NCBI RefSeq assembly: GCF_029784165.1
Contig: NC_073696.1
Location: 41,433,858 to 41,497,857 of the forward strand
Origin: Wyeomyia smithii
Lineage: Eukaryota > Arthropoda > Insecta > Diptera > Culicidae
Length of the DNA stretch: 64,000 bases
Direction of reading: 5' to 3'
In this document: positions 21,461 through 33,545 of the stretch, one piece after another
Position numbering within the stretch: the first letter of the stretch is position 1
How the letters are laid out: each line of letters starts with the position of its first letter
Notes under the pieces: model-generated
The model's database searches: none
What the model was told of the DNA's origin: nothing
Seen by the model: only the letters and a program-made list of their open reading frames with translations
Translations under genes and position numbers: made by a program

Positions 21461-22864
21461 TCACCGGTCTAGGGCCGAACGAATTAGAGATGTCCAGCTT
21501 CTTCTGACTTGGGCAGCCGTTCTCCAGTCTCCTCGTACACCAGCAGATCGTGCATCTTCTTCCACCGCGCACATCCACCGCGTGCGAGGCCTACCACGGA
21601 GTCGACAGCCTCTTCTTGGTTCTCTACTGAAGATAGTTTTGGCGGCTCTCTCGTCAGGCATTCTGGCCACATGTCCAGCTCACTGAAGCCTGCACCGCTG
21701 TATTACCTTTACTATATCAGCATGTTTGTATACCTGGTACAACCCGTGGTTCATGTTAGTTTTGAGCGAGTTTGCAAAACTACGGGACCTTAGCTGGTTA
21801 CGTACTCCGTAGAAGGCCCTGTTCGCAGCTGCAACTCGTCGTTTCACTTTACGGCTCATATCGTTGTCACATGTCACAAGCGTACCAAGATAAACAAAAT
21901 CGTCAACCACTTCAAATCGTTCCCCATCTATCTCCTCAGCACCAACGCGACGGGGACTCCCACGCTCTCTGCCAACTACCATGTACTTCGTTTTGGCAAA
22001 GTTAATGACAAGTCCCAATCTCGCTACTTCCCTCTTCAAAGGTACGAAGGCCTCCTCCATGGTCTTACGGCTGATACCGATGATATCGATGTCGTCCGCA
22101 AAACCTTGTGAGATATCGTGATGATCGTACCGTTTTATTCCACGTTTGCTTTTCGTACTGCACCTTCAAGAGCGATGTTGAACAGTAAGTTGGAGAGTGC
22201 ATCCCCCTGCTTCAGTCCATCCAACGTTACGAACGCGGCTGATGTCTCGCCAGCTATCCGCACGCACGATTTCGATTTCTCCAGCGTCATACAACTCAGC
22301 TCAATTAGTTTCGTAGGGAAACCGTGTTCCAGCATGATCTGCCACAGCTCGTTTCTTTTCACTAAGTCGTATGCTGCCCTGAAATCCACAAACAGGTGGT
22401 GAGTCGATAAGTTGTACTCCCGGAACTTATCGAGAATCTGTCGCAGGGTGAAGATTTGATCCGTCGTGGAACGCCCCTGTCGAAAACCTGCCTGGTGTTC
22501 GCCAACAAAGGTCAACACTTTATATGCGAAGTTGAGCAACGTTATGCCTCGGTAGTTGCCACAATCCAACCGATGACCCTTCTTATAGATAGGGCATATG
22601 AGGCCTTCCAACCAGTCGTTCGGCATTTGTTCATCCGCCCAGATCCTTAGTATTATCTGGTGAATCGCATTGTACAGCCGCTCGCTCCCCGCATTTAGAA
22701 GTTGGGTCGGTACACCGTCCATCCCAGCGGCCTTGCCGTTTTTCAGCTCACTAATCGCTTTTTTCACCTCCTCTTATGTTGGTTGCTCCACAGCTTGTTC
22801 GTCACTCATAATCGTCATCCTGTTTCTGCTCTGCTCATCCGGCTCCTCACCGTTCAATAGCGCC
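21461..22864 (-). pseudogene. RTE reverse transcriptase and C-terminal domain (broken)
   Basis: Frame 22767-22135 contains LKNGKAAGMDGVPTQLL, CPIYKKGHRLDCGNYRG, HQAGFRQGRSTTDQIF, LFVDFRAAYDLVKRNELW and GLKQGDALSNLLFNIALEG. Then, in a shifted frame, FADDIDIIG (near 22090), which holds the catalytic Asp pair, and frame 22060-21680 (LVINFAKTKYMVVG). The end, 21670-21461, is ARMPDERAAKTIFSREPRR...SALDR-stop. Compared with relatives, about 20 residues are missing between YKVL and GEHQAGF, and one frameshift lies near 22135. Another irregularity around 21680 suggests local rearrangement. Confidence 0.88.
22857..22864. repeat. hAT target-site duplication, left (ATAGCGCC)
   Basis: Identical to 25234-25241; both copies are RTE coding sequence. 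Confidence 0.9.
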
Positions 22865-25233
22865 TAGGGTGGTTTACCGGTAAAACAAAAACCGGTAAAA
22901 CCGGTAAAACCGATATTTTTTTCAATACCGAAATACCGGTATTGGAGAGACGAAAAAAACCGCTATTTTCGGTGTTTTTCTTGAAATGGAAAAAAAAACA
23001 TCGCACAATATTCATAAATCTTTGTTAGGCTAATGAATGCTTCTCACTTAGGCAGTCGTTTCAAGTCACATGACGATGTATACAGGGTGTAAGGTAGCTC
23101 ACTTTTAATCAAAACGGATAGAGGACCCTATTTGATGAAAAAAATTCTGCGCATATGGTCAAAATTTAACTTCTGCAGAGTTATTCTCTTCTTCTAGTTT
23201 TCAGTTATGTTTACCTTTAACGAGGTCTATCACAAGAAGTATGATAGCTAGCTCAATTCTGTTGGTTTTCTTGAAAAGCTGAGAAAATTTTGTAATCAAT
23301 AGTGTCTCAAAAATGTCAAATTAGGAAGAACAAGAAACCTTTAGAAAGGAACAAATATGAAATCAAATGTTTTTGAGAACTTAACAGCAATTTTCTCTCT
23401 GAAATGTGTGATAAACATGGAGTTTGTTGTTAACCAAACTAAACATTGGAGTCTACTCTACTAGTAGTTCTCTGACACCAAGCACCTAATTCTTTTAGTT
23501 TAGATACTATTTCACTTTTAAAGCAATCAGCCACGCCTTCGTTTAGTATGGTAGAATTCACAATTTTCTGCTCGTTTAAGGCAAACATAACCAAAAACTG
23601 AAATTAGTGAGTAACTCTGCAGTAGTTGACTTTTGACCATATGAGTAGAAGGATTTTTTTCATCAAACATGGTCCTCTATCGCCCCTTGAAGGATTTTAA
23701 GTGAGCACCCTAATATAATAAATACATTTAGACAGAAGCAACATTATATGAATTAATTTTCCCTCACCTATTTACCAATTTTTGTCATCTTTTTGTTTGT
23801 TCTGCTCGGATTCAGACAATGTGTTTGTGTGTATCGATAATATGTCAAAAAACTTAAATAAAGCATTTATTTTTTAGGTATAACAGTTTATCTCTTCACA
23901 CACTCATACTCACAGAGGCAACGCGTGGGTAGGTTCAAAACCTACCAGTTTAACTACAAATTATGAGGCAGTAGTTACAATTATATCAGCGAAAAAACGC
24001 AAGACATTATTCATTTTGTGCTATTTAAAAGTAAAACTAAAAAAAATAAAAATAAATATAAATTTGGATTAGGAACTCATTTTTTGTTGAGACAAAGTGT
24101 TATAATCAACCAATAAAGATTTTATCCTAAAAATTACTGCTCCTTGAAAAAGTGAAATTTAAATAGCTGTAGCATGGTCAAGCGTCGCAGCGGGCTTTTA
24201 TTAGCAACTAACTGAATGTACCCGACCTCACTCGTGTACAAGTTTCTGCTTTTTCTATTTCAAATATTTATTTCTATTTCAGTTACAAACTTGTTCATAT
24301 GCCACATTTTTCGTTTCTCTATTAGAAGCTAAAGTTAATAAAATAATAATAACAGGAATAATTAATTTGGACGAATTGTTTAATCGAACAGAATAAAGAA
24401 GTATTTACCTTCGATTCATTCGGATTCGTAAAAGGTAAATTCTGGTCGGATCGTGATTTCTTGTTTTTATTTCATTCATATACTCTTCTCAACAGTTTCA
24501 AATATTGTTTTTCTACGAAATTGAATGTTGTTCACTAATTTGAAACTAAGTTTTGCGATGTGAAAGAAAATTTAAATAAAAATCTGCATGTTTTTTTCGT
24601 TATTACATTAGATTCGAAATTATGTTCTTCGTAATCATATCACTAGATTCATTCATTGGAGTTTTTCAAACACTGTTATCCAGTGTTGTATCTGGATCGT
24701 ATACCACAAGAGATTGAAATAATGGTCGCAAAGTCCTAATCTTAGAAAAAAATCTGGATCGTAATGAAGCAGAGGTACTCATAAATGCAAAAACATAATC
24801 ATGCAGCGACACGTCCATACATAGATGCAACCTGAGACGCTAAGCAAAAAATTAATTTCAAATCCAAATTTATGTAGGTAACGTTTTCGGCAGTGGCTTA
24901 CTTCGGCAGGTTTTTGCATAAGACTGCGGCAGAAAACCACTACCGAAGACGTTCGACACCCCATATCTTTAATTATTTTCCAGTTTTATTTTTAGATAGT
25001 ACAGGGAAAATGACTTGTGTTTTTTTTTCGCGGACAATCATCATTACTTCCCCGAACTATGATTTTAAGAACTTTGTAGTTGAAAAAGTAGGTTTAAAGA
25101 CCACGAGTCACCCCTGGTTTGTATTAATCCGAAAGAAATAAAAATACCGGTTTTTTACCGGTTTGATCGGTTTTCATTTTTATGAATACCGAAATACCAG
25201 TTTTTCGAAAAGTCGGTAATACCGACCACCCTA
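22865..25233. mobile_element. Non-autonomous hAT-type transposon, 2369 bp
   Basis: Ends read TAGGGTGGT...ACCACCCTA and are flanked by the exact 8 bp duplication ATAGCGCC, the hAT hallmark. Subterminal regions on both sides are packed with ACCGGT, GGTAAAAC and AATACCG words, like the transposase-binding repeats of hAT elements. The interior is AT-rich with no transposase; one 82-codon plus-strand frame (24893-25141) has no recognisable domain. It landed in the RTE gene after that copy inserted. Another MITE (23088-23714) lies inside it. Confidence 0.9.
23088..23714. mobile_element. MITE nested in the hAT element, about 630 bp
   Basis: Inverted arms of about 135 bp share CTCACTT, GATAGAGGACC, GATGAAAAAAAT, CATATGGTCAAAA and CTGCAGAGTTA. 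Ends approximate AGGGTG...CACCCT. The target duplication is unclear. No coding capacity. Confidence 0.75.
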
Positions 25234-25241
25234 ATAGCGCC
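25234..25241. repeat. hAT target-site duplication, right (ATAGCGCC)
   Basis: Second copy of the 8 bp target; the RTE frame resumes here. Confidence 0.9.
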
Positions 25242-26454
25242 TGAAAATGTTCCTTTCACCTGGCTTCAACCGTCGGTTTATCAGTAAGCAGGTTGCCGTC
25301 CTTGTCATTACTAATGACCAGCTCAAGGAAATTCCTCTGTTGACAGTTCTATAGAATCTCCGCACTTGTTTGAGCATAGCTGTCTCGTTTTGAGCATAGC
25401 TGTCCTCTGTGCTAGCGAGCACCTGCTTCTTGTACTCGCGCTTCTTCCGACGGTGGGTTCTGTTTCCGGCAGCTCTTGCCCCCTGTACCCCTCTCTGTTC
25501 GTGTAGCCGCAGTGAGCATGCCCCTGGCACAGTTCTTCTCATCTGTCCTTCTCTGGAACTCGGCATCGAACCAGCCATTAGGCTGTCTTCCACGCGTCGT
25601 ACCTACCACCTGTCTCGCAGTCGTTTCGATGGCGCCGTGGATACGGCTCCACATCCCATTTATGTCTTCCACTCCTTCCTCCTGCAGTTCTGCGATCCGT
25701 TGATCCAGCTCTCTGGCGTATTCTGCTGCCAAGCCATCAGCTTTCAACCGCTGAATGTTGAAACGTATCGGAAGCTATGCCTTCCAATGACCGGACGGAA
25801 GAACTCCTCCCTTCCAACCTGTGCGTTTGCGTCTCCGATGACGACTTTTACGTCGTGTTTTGGACACTCGTCATAGATTCGCTCAAGCTTGTCATAGAAC
25901 TCATCTTTGACTTCATCGGATTTGTCGTTTGTCGGTGCGTAGGTGTTGATTAAACTGTAGTTGAAGATTTTGCCCTTATTTCTCAACAAGCATATACAGT
26001 CATCTACGGGCCTTAACCGGAAGACTCTTGTTTTCTGATTTCCCAACTCTACGAAACCAACGCCCCGTTCCGCTGCTTTGCCGCCACTGTAGTAGATGTG
26101 GTACTTGAAAGAAGTGCGTACAATAGGGTCTACTGCACGGAATTCCCTTTCTCCGGAATTTGGCCCCCGAACCTCCTGAATCGCTGCGATTTCGACTTCC
26201 TGCCGCTGTAGTTCTCGAGCAAGCAAGCCAGCCCACGCCGGTTCATTGAGCGATCGGACGTTACAATCGTTTGCCTTAATCTTTTTCCGTGTTCGTAGGC
26301 TAGGTCTTTGCCGATTGTTCCGTTCCGTATTTCTAACTTCGTTGTTCGTGGTTGAAGAAAGGTTTCGGTATGCTATCTTACCAGGGTCGCGATACCTACA
26401 TCCTGCTGATGGGGCTGTCATCTTAGGTGTGGCTGGCGGGATACAGCATTCCAT
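25242..26454 (-). pseudogene. RTE endonuclease and linker (broken)
   Basis: Frame 26454-25744: LARELQRQEVEIAAIQEVRG, a YYSGGKAAERGVGF block, FNYSLINTYAPTNDKSDEV, FYDKLERIYDECPKHDVKVV, then IGDANAQVG, where relatives have GDFNA. Frames 25747-25412 and 25593-25242 give the linker (GMWSRIHGAIETTARQVVG, GWFDAEFQRRTDEKN). At least two frameshifts are present. This is the AP-like nuclease that nicks the target and joins to the RT after the hAT insertion. Proteins annotated craniofacial development protein 2-like in insects carry the same RTE nuclease. Confidence 0.85.
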
Positions 26455-26699
26455 AGTTCAGCCGCCCGCTCCGGGTCAGACGCTGTTGTACGCCGCCCCT
26501 AATATGGGGATACAGCCGCGTACGACCCCCTTCCTAGTCAGCATACGACCGTAGTTTCCACCGGGGTTGTCTACCCGATCTCCGCTAACGTTACTCGTAT
26601 TCCGGTCGGCACGACGTGCAGGTTGCGATAGGAAATGCTGGACAGAGGTGAATGGCCACATTAGGGTCTCAAGTTACACGTGTCCAGCCATTTGCCAAT

Positions 26700-27190
26700 C
26701 ATTACACTACGTAGCCGAATTTCCTGAAAGACGTAATTCTACGTCAAAATCCCCTTTGAAAAACTTTACTTTTTTTAAATTCATTTTTTCCGGTGTGAGA
26801 TCTCATATTAATTTTTTTGCTGTTTCAAATACATATTTTTGATTTCACGATCTAACATTGAAAATAAGCAAAAGCCATCCGTTTCAGTCCATTTTGGTCA
26901 ATTTTCTGCAAAAAAATAATCACAATCGTGATATATATTAGTGTTAGAAAAAAAAATTTACAGAGTTTGAGTAGTTACGTGACTCCTGAGTAGTCGGTGT
27001 AAAACTGCAATTGCAGTAATAAATAATTGCTGGTGAGTCGAATAGTTTACAATATTTTGCAAAGCATTCCCGGAATGTGCTGATATGCATCAGGAACCAT
27101 CCTAAAAACATTACCTAAAAACATATTTAATTCTCAACATTTGATGTCATTTTGATTGAATAAACATATTGTGGTTTCTTTGGAAAACAA
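26700..27190. other. No recognisable feature
   Basis: AT-rich sequence lacking coding motifs; the RTE 5' end lies at or before its left edge. Confidence 0.45.
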
Positions 27191-27192
27191 AA

Positions 27193-27694
27193 CTCATGAG
27201 TCATTCCATGCAAATCGATTCTGATCGACCATTTCCGATTTCGCTGAAACTTTTCACAGTTGTTCCTCTTTGATCATATTCATGTTCATGTTGACTCACG
27301 ACTGCCGTTTCAAACGGCCCTACCCAAAAATGTGACTGATAGATAAAATTTTCTATATCAGAAAAGTGGCTTGTTTTATTGAAATTGTGCCTTCAGCAAA
27401 ATTGTAGGTAATAAAATTTCGGTTCTAAAAAAAATACATACACTGTAAAATTTTTTTGGGTGTGCCAAATTTTCTAAATTGTCACGAAATATTAAATATC
27501 TAGAAAAGTACCTTCTTCAAAACCCAATTTTTCTTACCCATTGAAGATGACAATATGTACTACTATCTGACCTAATTTTCAAAAAGGATGATATCACCTC
27601 ATTATTAGGAAGGACAACTGTGAAAGGTTTAAGCGAAATCGAAAATGACATGCTAATAATTTTTTTATCTGTTTTCCATGGAATGCCTCTCATT
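27193..27694. mobile_element. MITE, about 500 bp
   Basis: Left and right ends are inverted copies over about 75 bp (shared CATTCCATG, TTTCGATTTCGCT-type block and TTTCACAGTTGT). The interior contains an ACATACACTGTAAAA word also seen in the 4392-6717 and 38070-39087 palindromes. No ORF. Confidence 0.7.
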
Positions 27695-30600
27695 AGAAAA
27701 AAATATGATTTTTTTCACAATTTTCAATACCGTTAATGTTAGATATAATTCTAACGTTCATTTCTTCATATTGAGCTGAAAGTGTTCTGCAAATTCATAA
27801 GACACTTATTACAGATGCATCTTTTGAAGTTGAATTACTAAAAAATATTACACCCGATCTATCAAGGTAGAACTAACTTTACTGTGGTGAACCAAAACAC
27901 AAATTGACCGACCAGATTGCACTAATTGAAACGGACTTAACATGCAACCACCAATAATTGGAATAATTGGCATTGACAAAGTTCACATGCAATGGAGCAT
28001 TTCCTGGATGATTGCGATCTATGTAAACAAAGGGACGTAAATGAAAGAAAGCAACCGCATAGTAATTTATTCATCCGACACCACACAGTCTATAATGTGG
28101 AATTGATTTTGTATTGTTTAGTCATCAATTAATTTCTGGGCAAGAAACAAGAACGGTTTTCCATTTAATCTTCCTTGTCAGTAGATGAGTAATTAGGAAC
28201 GATACACATCGGACGGTTAGATGAATTGTAAGCCGGGGAAAGAGCTGGAAAATCTCAATCCTTCTATCCAATTTGGGTAGAGAATTGATACTAATTCATG
28301 CACGCTTATTTCTAATTCTTTTGGGAGAATATAATTTAAACTTCATCTGGTTCAAATTGCGGAAAAGTGGAAATTAAATAATGTTTTATTCTCGACCCGA
28401 ACCTGTGGACCCTTCAAAGTTAACGTTATACATATTCAATCACATTGTCTAGCTAGTAGAAGTTTTAACCCAAAGCTATGCGGACAAGCTTTCCCGACCG
28501 TATAAGCTTCCTCGCTGATGCTGTACAGAAAATTTCAATTTTTATCATTATTCTTCGTCAGCATCGTACACATATGCAGATACACACGTGGGACTTTCGA
28601 ACGTGCTTGCATCGTGGTTATTCCACTGGGTTCTCAGCGGAGCCCAGTTGCAGTGATAGAATTTTATTTCGAGATTAACAAAATTTATCATTTTCCAATT
28701 TACTTTTTTTAAATATGTCGTAATAATATGTTTATAGAACAAAAAAGTGGAGATAATTGATATACAATATAAATTATTCCGTAGTTCACCCACTCACGAG
28801 TAGCACTGTAGATTATAGAACATCATCCGGGCAAATGTAGAGATACGTGGAATTGAACGGAAATAAAAGAATAGAGTTGTTCACCCGCCGCAAAATTTAT
28901 AGCGATCAGATTCATAAATTATGATTGCTCCACATCCGGTATGCGCTTAGTTTGCAACCCAACTTAGAGGGGATAGTGAAACCTCGGACAAAGTTCTTCT
29001 AGAACCTAGAGACAAATGACTTTTATTCGCCAACTTCTTTTTACGAAGGAAAAAAATAAGTACTGTTCAACTGTTTGTAATGTGAATTAACTTAAAGTTC
29101 CATTTGCAGTGGAACTTCTTGAGTGCAGGCGCAATTGAATGTAAAACGGATGCAAGTTTCTGTCGTATACAGGTAAAGTGAAGTGTGCCGGGTTTTACAT
29201 TAGGAAAATTATTTATAGCGCTACGCAAACTGTTTGAAATTATTGATTCAGACGCCATATCAAACTGTTTTTCAAATGACAGAATTATTCAGGTGTAAAT
29301 GAGTAGGAAGTAATATATTTTCAATGTATAACAAAAAGAAAAACTGAGAAATTGTTTTCGACAAGCCATAAGTTTACTGAATGTTGAAAAAAGTTGCCTT
29401 CAAAATGGGTCTACTATTGCACAGAACTTCTCCAAAGAGTTGTGAAACAACATCTGTTACGACAATTAAATTTCGTCGTAGTATTTTATTCTCTAACAAA
29501 ATGTTTCGCCTTATAACTGAAACATAAATTCAAAGTTCCTAACTGTCGCAAAATATATGCCCACTTTGCTCGAATTGAATAGTCACCATGAAAGCAAACG
29601 AATGTTTAGCGCAAATATTGACCTTTTCCGGTCCTTTACAAACGAAAGTAGAGCACCGCAAGGCTAGGGGTTTTCTTTAAAAAAATACGCATTTTTCCCG
29701 ATGGAAAGGTTCTCCCACTTCGGTTGATTAATGGTTTCCTTGCCGACTCGAGGTCAATCGATTGCTTCTGTTTAAATAACCGATCAGCAAAACAGTCGTC
29801 GTCGGTAAATACCGTTGCGTGAGCTGAAATAGATTAAGTGTTACAAAATGTTGTATACTGGAGTATTTTGATAGATCCCTTACTGATTGGATAAAACGTA
29901 CCTGTACCAGAAGAAACTTGCTTCGAATCACAGATAGATAGGCTGTACTAAAAACGGATTTCACTTTTTACACTTTGGAAGCAATGATTCCTTATCCGAT
30001 AAAACAAATGTCAGTCCATGAAATTAATTCGCTTCCTTTAGAGTTGCCAAAATAGTACTTCATGGTTTATAGAATAGGATAACAGAAGATAAAGGTTGTT
30101 TGGTAAGATTTATCTAAATAGTCGTTTTTCGAACGTCTTCCCCATTATCCCTCATCAACCGTTTAAATCTTAAAAGCTGTGAAGAACACACTACACCAGC
30201 CCACTACTAAACTGTTCCGGTTCAGTATTAAAACTTCCTATGCACACTTTCATTCAGGATAAGCACGCTACTTTGGCTCCTTCAGTTCAGCACAGGCAAA
30301 CAAGCGACGGCGAACGACAAAGGAGTGCCAAATAAAAAATAAACGGCGGAAACGAGCAGCTCTCCTCGTTGGCAGTTTGGTTCCCCGCAGACAGGAAGTT
30401 CTTTCATTCGGGTGTCTTCGGTGCCAGTGCCTTTCTGTACTGCCGAGGTGGAATAAGCACAAGGAGATGCGGTACATTTTGCATTGCTAGTTGGCTGTTT
30501 TGCTCTGATAAGACATCCTCAACAGGAACGTCGCAGCTTCCTTTCACCAGCTCTGTACATCGGTGAAAATATCTTTTATTTTCTCTATCCGTTTTGCGGA

Positions 30601-31374
30601 AGAAATGATGTTGACATGGGAGTGGTAAGGCGTAATTATATCCTCGAAAAATGTGATTACAACAAGTACGCAGATTGAAAAGACTGCGTGAAGTTTAATG
30701 AAGCAATGAGTAAAGGAAAAATTACGGAATTTCGTAACAAGAAACCTCAGCTTCCGCTACGCTTTTGACGTACAATCGATCGGTCGATTGGGAGAACAAA
30801 TATAGGTACACTAAAACAGTAGAATATAAAATGTAAGCTTTTCTCGGCTATGCACTGTCATATTTCACAAAATATTTTTCATTCGGCACTACTGCTACAG
30901 AAAAGCAATAGACAATTCACGCCTGGAAAAGCTTTGAAATGTGATCCAGCTGATAATGTATGCTTTCTTCAGCTGTTCTCGAACTCTACCTGTTTGGCTG
31001 ATGGAGAAACATTAGCATATCACTTTGATTTCGAGTGAAATGGTTCAGTCAAACTCTACTCAGCTTTTTTTCTGTTTACCTCTATTCCCAAAAGGCGCAA
31101 ATGTTGCTGTTATGGTGGTGGTTTTAATTTGCGCTTCGCTTAGTACGGTACGATGATTCGATTTGCATAATGGTTAACGTTCGTGAATACTTAAAAGAGG
31201 CAACTTTGTGTATGCTCGCCACAATCGACGGTGTCATTTTTACATAATTGGTTAGGTTAGCGCACCGACTTGCATATATTCTTTTGAATTATCGACATTT
31301 TTAACTGTGGGGCTGAGCGGATTTTTTTTGTTAATTATTTGGGAGCAACATGAGTGTTTCCATGCTAAATGACC
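27695..31374. other. 3.7 kb with no firm feature
   Basis: Mostly AT-rich. A GC-richer island at 30250-30560 has open frames on both strands, and its plus strand weakly suggests a core-histone pseudogene, but the match is not convincing. No repeats with clear ends. Confidence 0.45.
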
Positions 31375-33005
31375 TGTCGTCCAAGTTCGACCATTTTTAA
31401 CATAGTACCTAGTATTTTAGACGGGTGGATTATATTGAGGCATTGCCAAGCTCTTTTCATTGTATTGCTATTCGACACGCGCCACCTTCGATGTGTGAAA
31501 TCGAGGGGACGTTAACACGATAGAAAAGATAGCACTTCTTAATCCCTAGTAGTTCTCCTCCATGAGCGGTGTCTCGATCAAGGCGAATCATGTGAAATTC
31601 ATGGAAGTTAGGATCTACATTTGAAGTAAGCCAAGTTTCGCAGGGAGAAAATGCGTCGCAATTTGATTTGTTTATTATTAGTTTGAGAAAGTCGAGTTGG
31701 GGGAGTTGGGAATTAAATTTCTACAATTCCATTGTAAAACATTGATTGAACCTCCCACCCTAATCGATGAACTATCCATCGAAGGATACAATCGTAGTGG
31801 GAAGGGGCCATTTTACAGTCATCTGTTTCAAAAATGTTCTAACTGTAGATAGATAAGCAAACAGATACGTTTAAGGGGATCAGCGATATTGAAGGTTTGG
31901 AAAATCCCGGCCATGATATCTGAGAGTTTTAGAAGTTCAGATTGTGGCTGTAACTTGGACGAAAAAGGGAACACATATGAGATTTTTGATGTTTCCGGAA
32001 GTGCTGGATACTCCTTACGAGAACTCAAGCGAGCCAATCCTGGAGGAGTTTGCTTCAGATTTTCAACAGCATTTTTCATTTAATATGTATTGTGCCGTGT
32101 CAAATAAATGTTGTGAAAAAAAAACAGCATTTTTTAATTTTATTCTATATATTTTTTCACCTTGGAATATCTTCGGGGATGAAAGCTTTTTTTTTTGTCT
32201 TTTTATAGACTCCCCGAGAACGGCAAAAAAATCCATTGGGTGAATGGTCAGAATCGAATTTATCAGAAGATATGCTGCCATATGGATTCGAGAAAATTAG
32301 ATCGGTAGCAGCGGTTTTTTACGGTATGTTTGGAGCGCTCTTTCGAAGACCGTCTATTTTTTCTTCACGCAGTTTGTACGCGGGGCATGACAGGAGATTA
32401 TGCAGAGTCTCTCGCAATAGAGGCACTTTTCAGCACCTTTCTCGCAGGTATCATCTGTATGATTCTCCCTGTGTGTACTGCATCGTGCCTCATTACAACA
32501 GTGGGTGACCGTATGACCCACCTGTTTACAATTTAGGCAGTTCATGGCCCGTGGCAGAAATAGGCGAACTGCTAGACAAACCCTGTTCACTTCAATGTGA
32601 CTAGCCAAAGCAGATCCGGCAAAGGTCACCCAAAATGAGTCTGATGGGGTACAATTTTTGTTCCCCCCATCGAGCGACTGAGCGACTGCAATCGCTTGCA
32701 ATCAAGTGTCTCTACTGGCTGAATTTTGGCGCTCTTCAATCGGCCCGACATTCTACAAGTTTCGATACTCAGACCTGCCTCAGTGACCACACCGTCGATC
32801 TCCACCATGCAAGCAGGGACGTATACGCGATATTCTCGCATAAAAAGCTCACTGCAAACAATCTTACTTGCTTGAAGTTAGACAATGTCACCCGTCAATT
32901 TGTTTGGGCGAACCTTGAAGATCTCGGTCACAGCTGAATACTGCTTTACCAGATCCTTAGAAGTTTGCAATGCATTTAATGGTTTTGATTTCAGTCAGAT
33001 GAATA
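31375..33005 (-). pseudogene. Non-LTR retrotransposon relic: gag-like ORF1 then endonuclease
   Basis: Minus strand from 33005: AVTEIFKVRPNKLTGDIV-stop, REYRVYVPACMVEIDGVV, AKIQPVETLDCKRLQSLS, then zinc knuckles CLNCKQVGHTVTHC, CSTHRENHTDDTC and CLYCERLCIISC (32600-32370; the last two have lost zinc ligands). ORF1's tail continues 32340-31760 (LKQTPPGLARLSSRKEYPAL, LSDIMAGIFQTFNIADPLKR). A separate frame at 31690-31380 is an AP endonuclease start: CETWLTSNVDPNFHEF, IRLDRDTAHGG, LLGIKKCYLFYRVNVPSI. The RT is absent. Gag and nuclease styles suggest an I/LOA-type clade, but that is a guess. Several stops and frameshifts show long decay. Confidence 0.75.
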
Positions 33006-33011
33006 CAACCC

Positions 33012-33125
33012 AGGGCTAGGGTTTCTGATATTTACTCGATATTTTATAACATTGATATTTACCATCGATTTACCATCGACAATATTTTTGATCGATATTG
33101 ACGCCATCGATATGATCGATATTCC
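33012..33125. repeat. ATCGAT/GATATT motif cluster, left of the RpSA fragment
   Basis: Within about 110 bp the words ATCGAT, CGATATT and GATATT recur many times. A similar cluster at 33458-33540 lies on the other side of the RpSA pseudogene. These could be subterminal repeats of a DNA transposon or clustered CGATA factor-binding sites. Confidence 0.4.
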
Positions 33126-33450
33126 GACACTGCGATTCGATAGTAACCATTACATTAAACCAATCAAGTGCCGTGCCTTGGTGTTGCATTGGGATAGCGG
33201 AAGCGATGAATTTAGTAAAGAATCGGTGTTACATAAACGATAACAGGAATGTTCACGTAGGATGCCTCAGTAACTGGCTGGTGATTAGTCAAAGGATCAT
33301 TGACGATTAGCAGACGCAGCACACGAAACGTCGGTTTAATCTGATTGGTAAATGCACCTGGCGTAAAGCGATCAGCAATTGGCCCGCTGGCCAAAAGGAC
33401 GAATAGCAAACACTTCGCCGGAATATTCAATACTAACTGAAAGACAAACA
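33126..33450 (-). pseudogene. RpSA: 40S ribosomal protein SA (laminin receptor-like) pseudogene fragment
   Basis: The minus strand reads EVFAIRPFGQRA (about 33440-33400, one frame), then IADRFTPGAFTNQIKPTF, RVLRLLIVNDPLTNHQPVTE, ASYVNIPVI (to about 33245), and, after a shift, TDS...CNTKARHLIGLM-stop-WLL (to about 33140). Functional RpSA has GRFTPGTFTNQI, LLIVTDP, ASYVNIPVIAL and IGLMWWLLAREVL in the same order, so the identity is firm. About a dozen residues are missing before IAD, and frameshifts and a stop disrupt the rest. Only the middle of the protein is present, without introns. RpSA is a structural component of the small ribosomal subunit. This copy is non-functional and sits between two ATCGAT-rich blocks. 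Confidence 0.85.
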
Positions 33451-33457
33451 AAAAAAG

Positions 33458-33540
33458 ATATATCGGCAGATATTGATAGTGGCACGTAATATCGATTTCA
33501 ATATCGATGTTTGATTTTTTTTAATATCAATAATATGTTC
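33458..33540. repeat. ATCGAT/GATATT motif cluster, right of the RpSA fragment
   Basis: GATATATCGG, AATATCGATTT and AATATCGATG recur here, mirroring 33012-33125. Confidence 0.4.
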
Positions 33541-33545
33541 AGTAG

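Larger units (their letters stand above)
21430..26660 (-). mobile_element. RTE-clade retrotransposon, split by a hAT insertion
   Basis: One minus-strand EN-RT coding region runs from about 26454 to 21461 when the 22865-25233 insertion is removed. Its 3' end is a short tandem repeat, AAGTAAAGTAAAG (complement of 21430-21444), not poly(A); tandem-repeat tails are typical of the RTE clade. The 5' boundary is uncertain, about 26600-26700. Confidence 0.85.

Noticed and set aside
30330..30560. Possible second histone (H2A or H3) pseudogene on the plus strand
   Set aside because: Short resemblances (GASAFLY to GAGAPVY, FPADR to FPVGR) can be fitted to either histone with gaps; neither is better than chance by eye.
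33012..33125. Insulator made of clustered CGATA/TATCGATA-type sites
   Set aside because: Words are numerous, but the mirrored cluster on the other side of a pseudogene fits transposon subterminal repeats better; binding cannot be judged from sequence.
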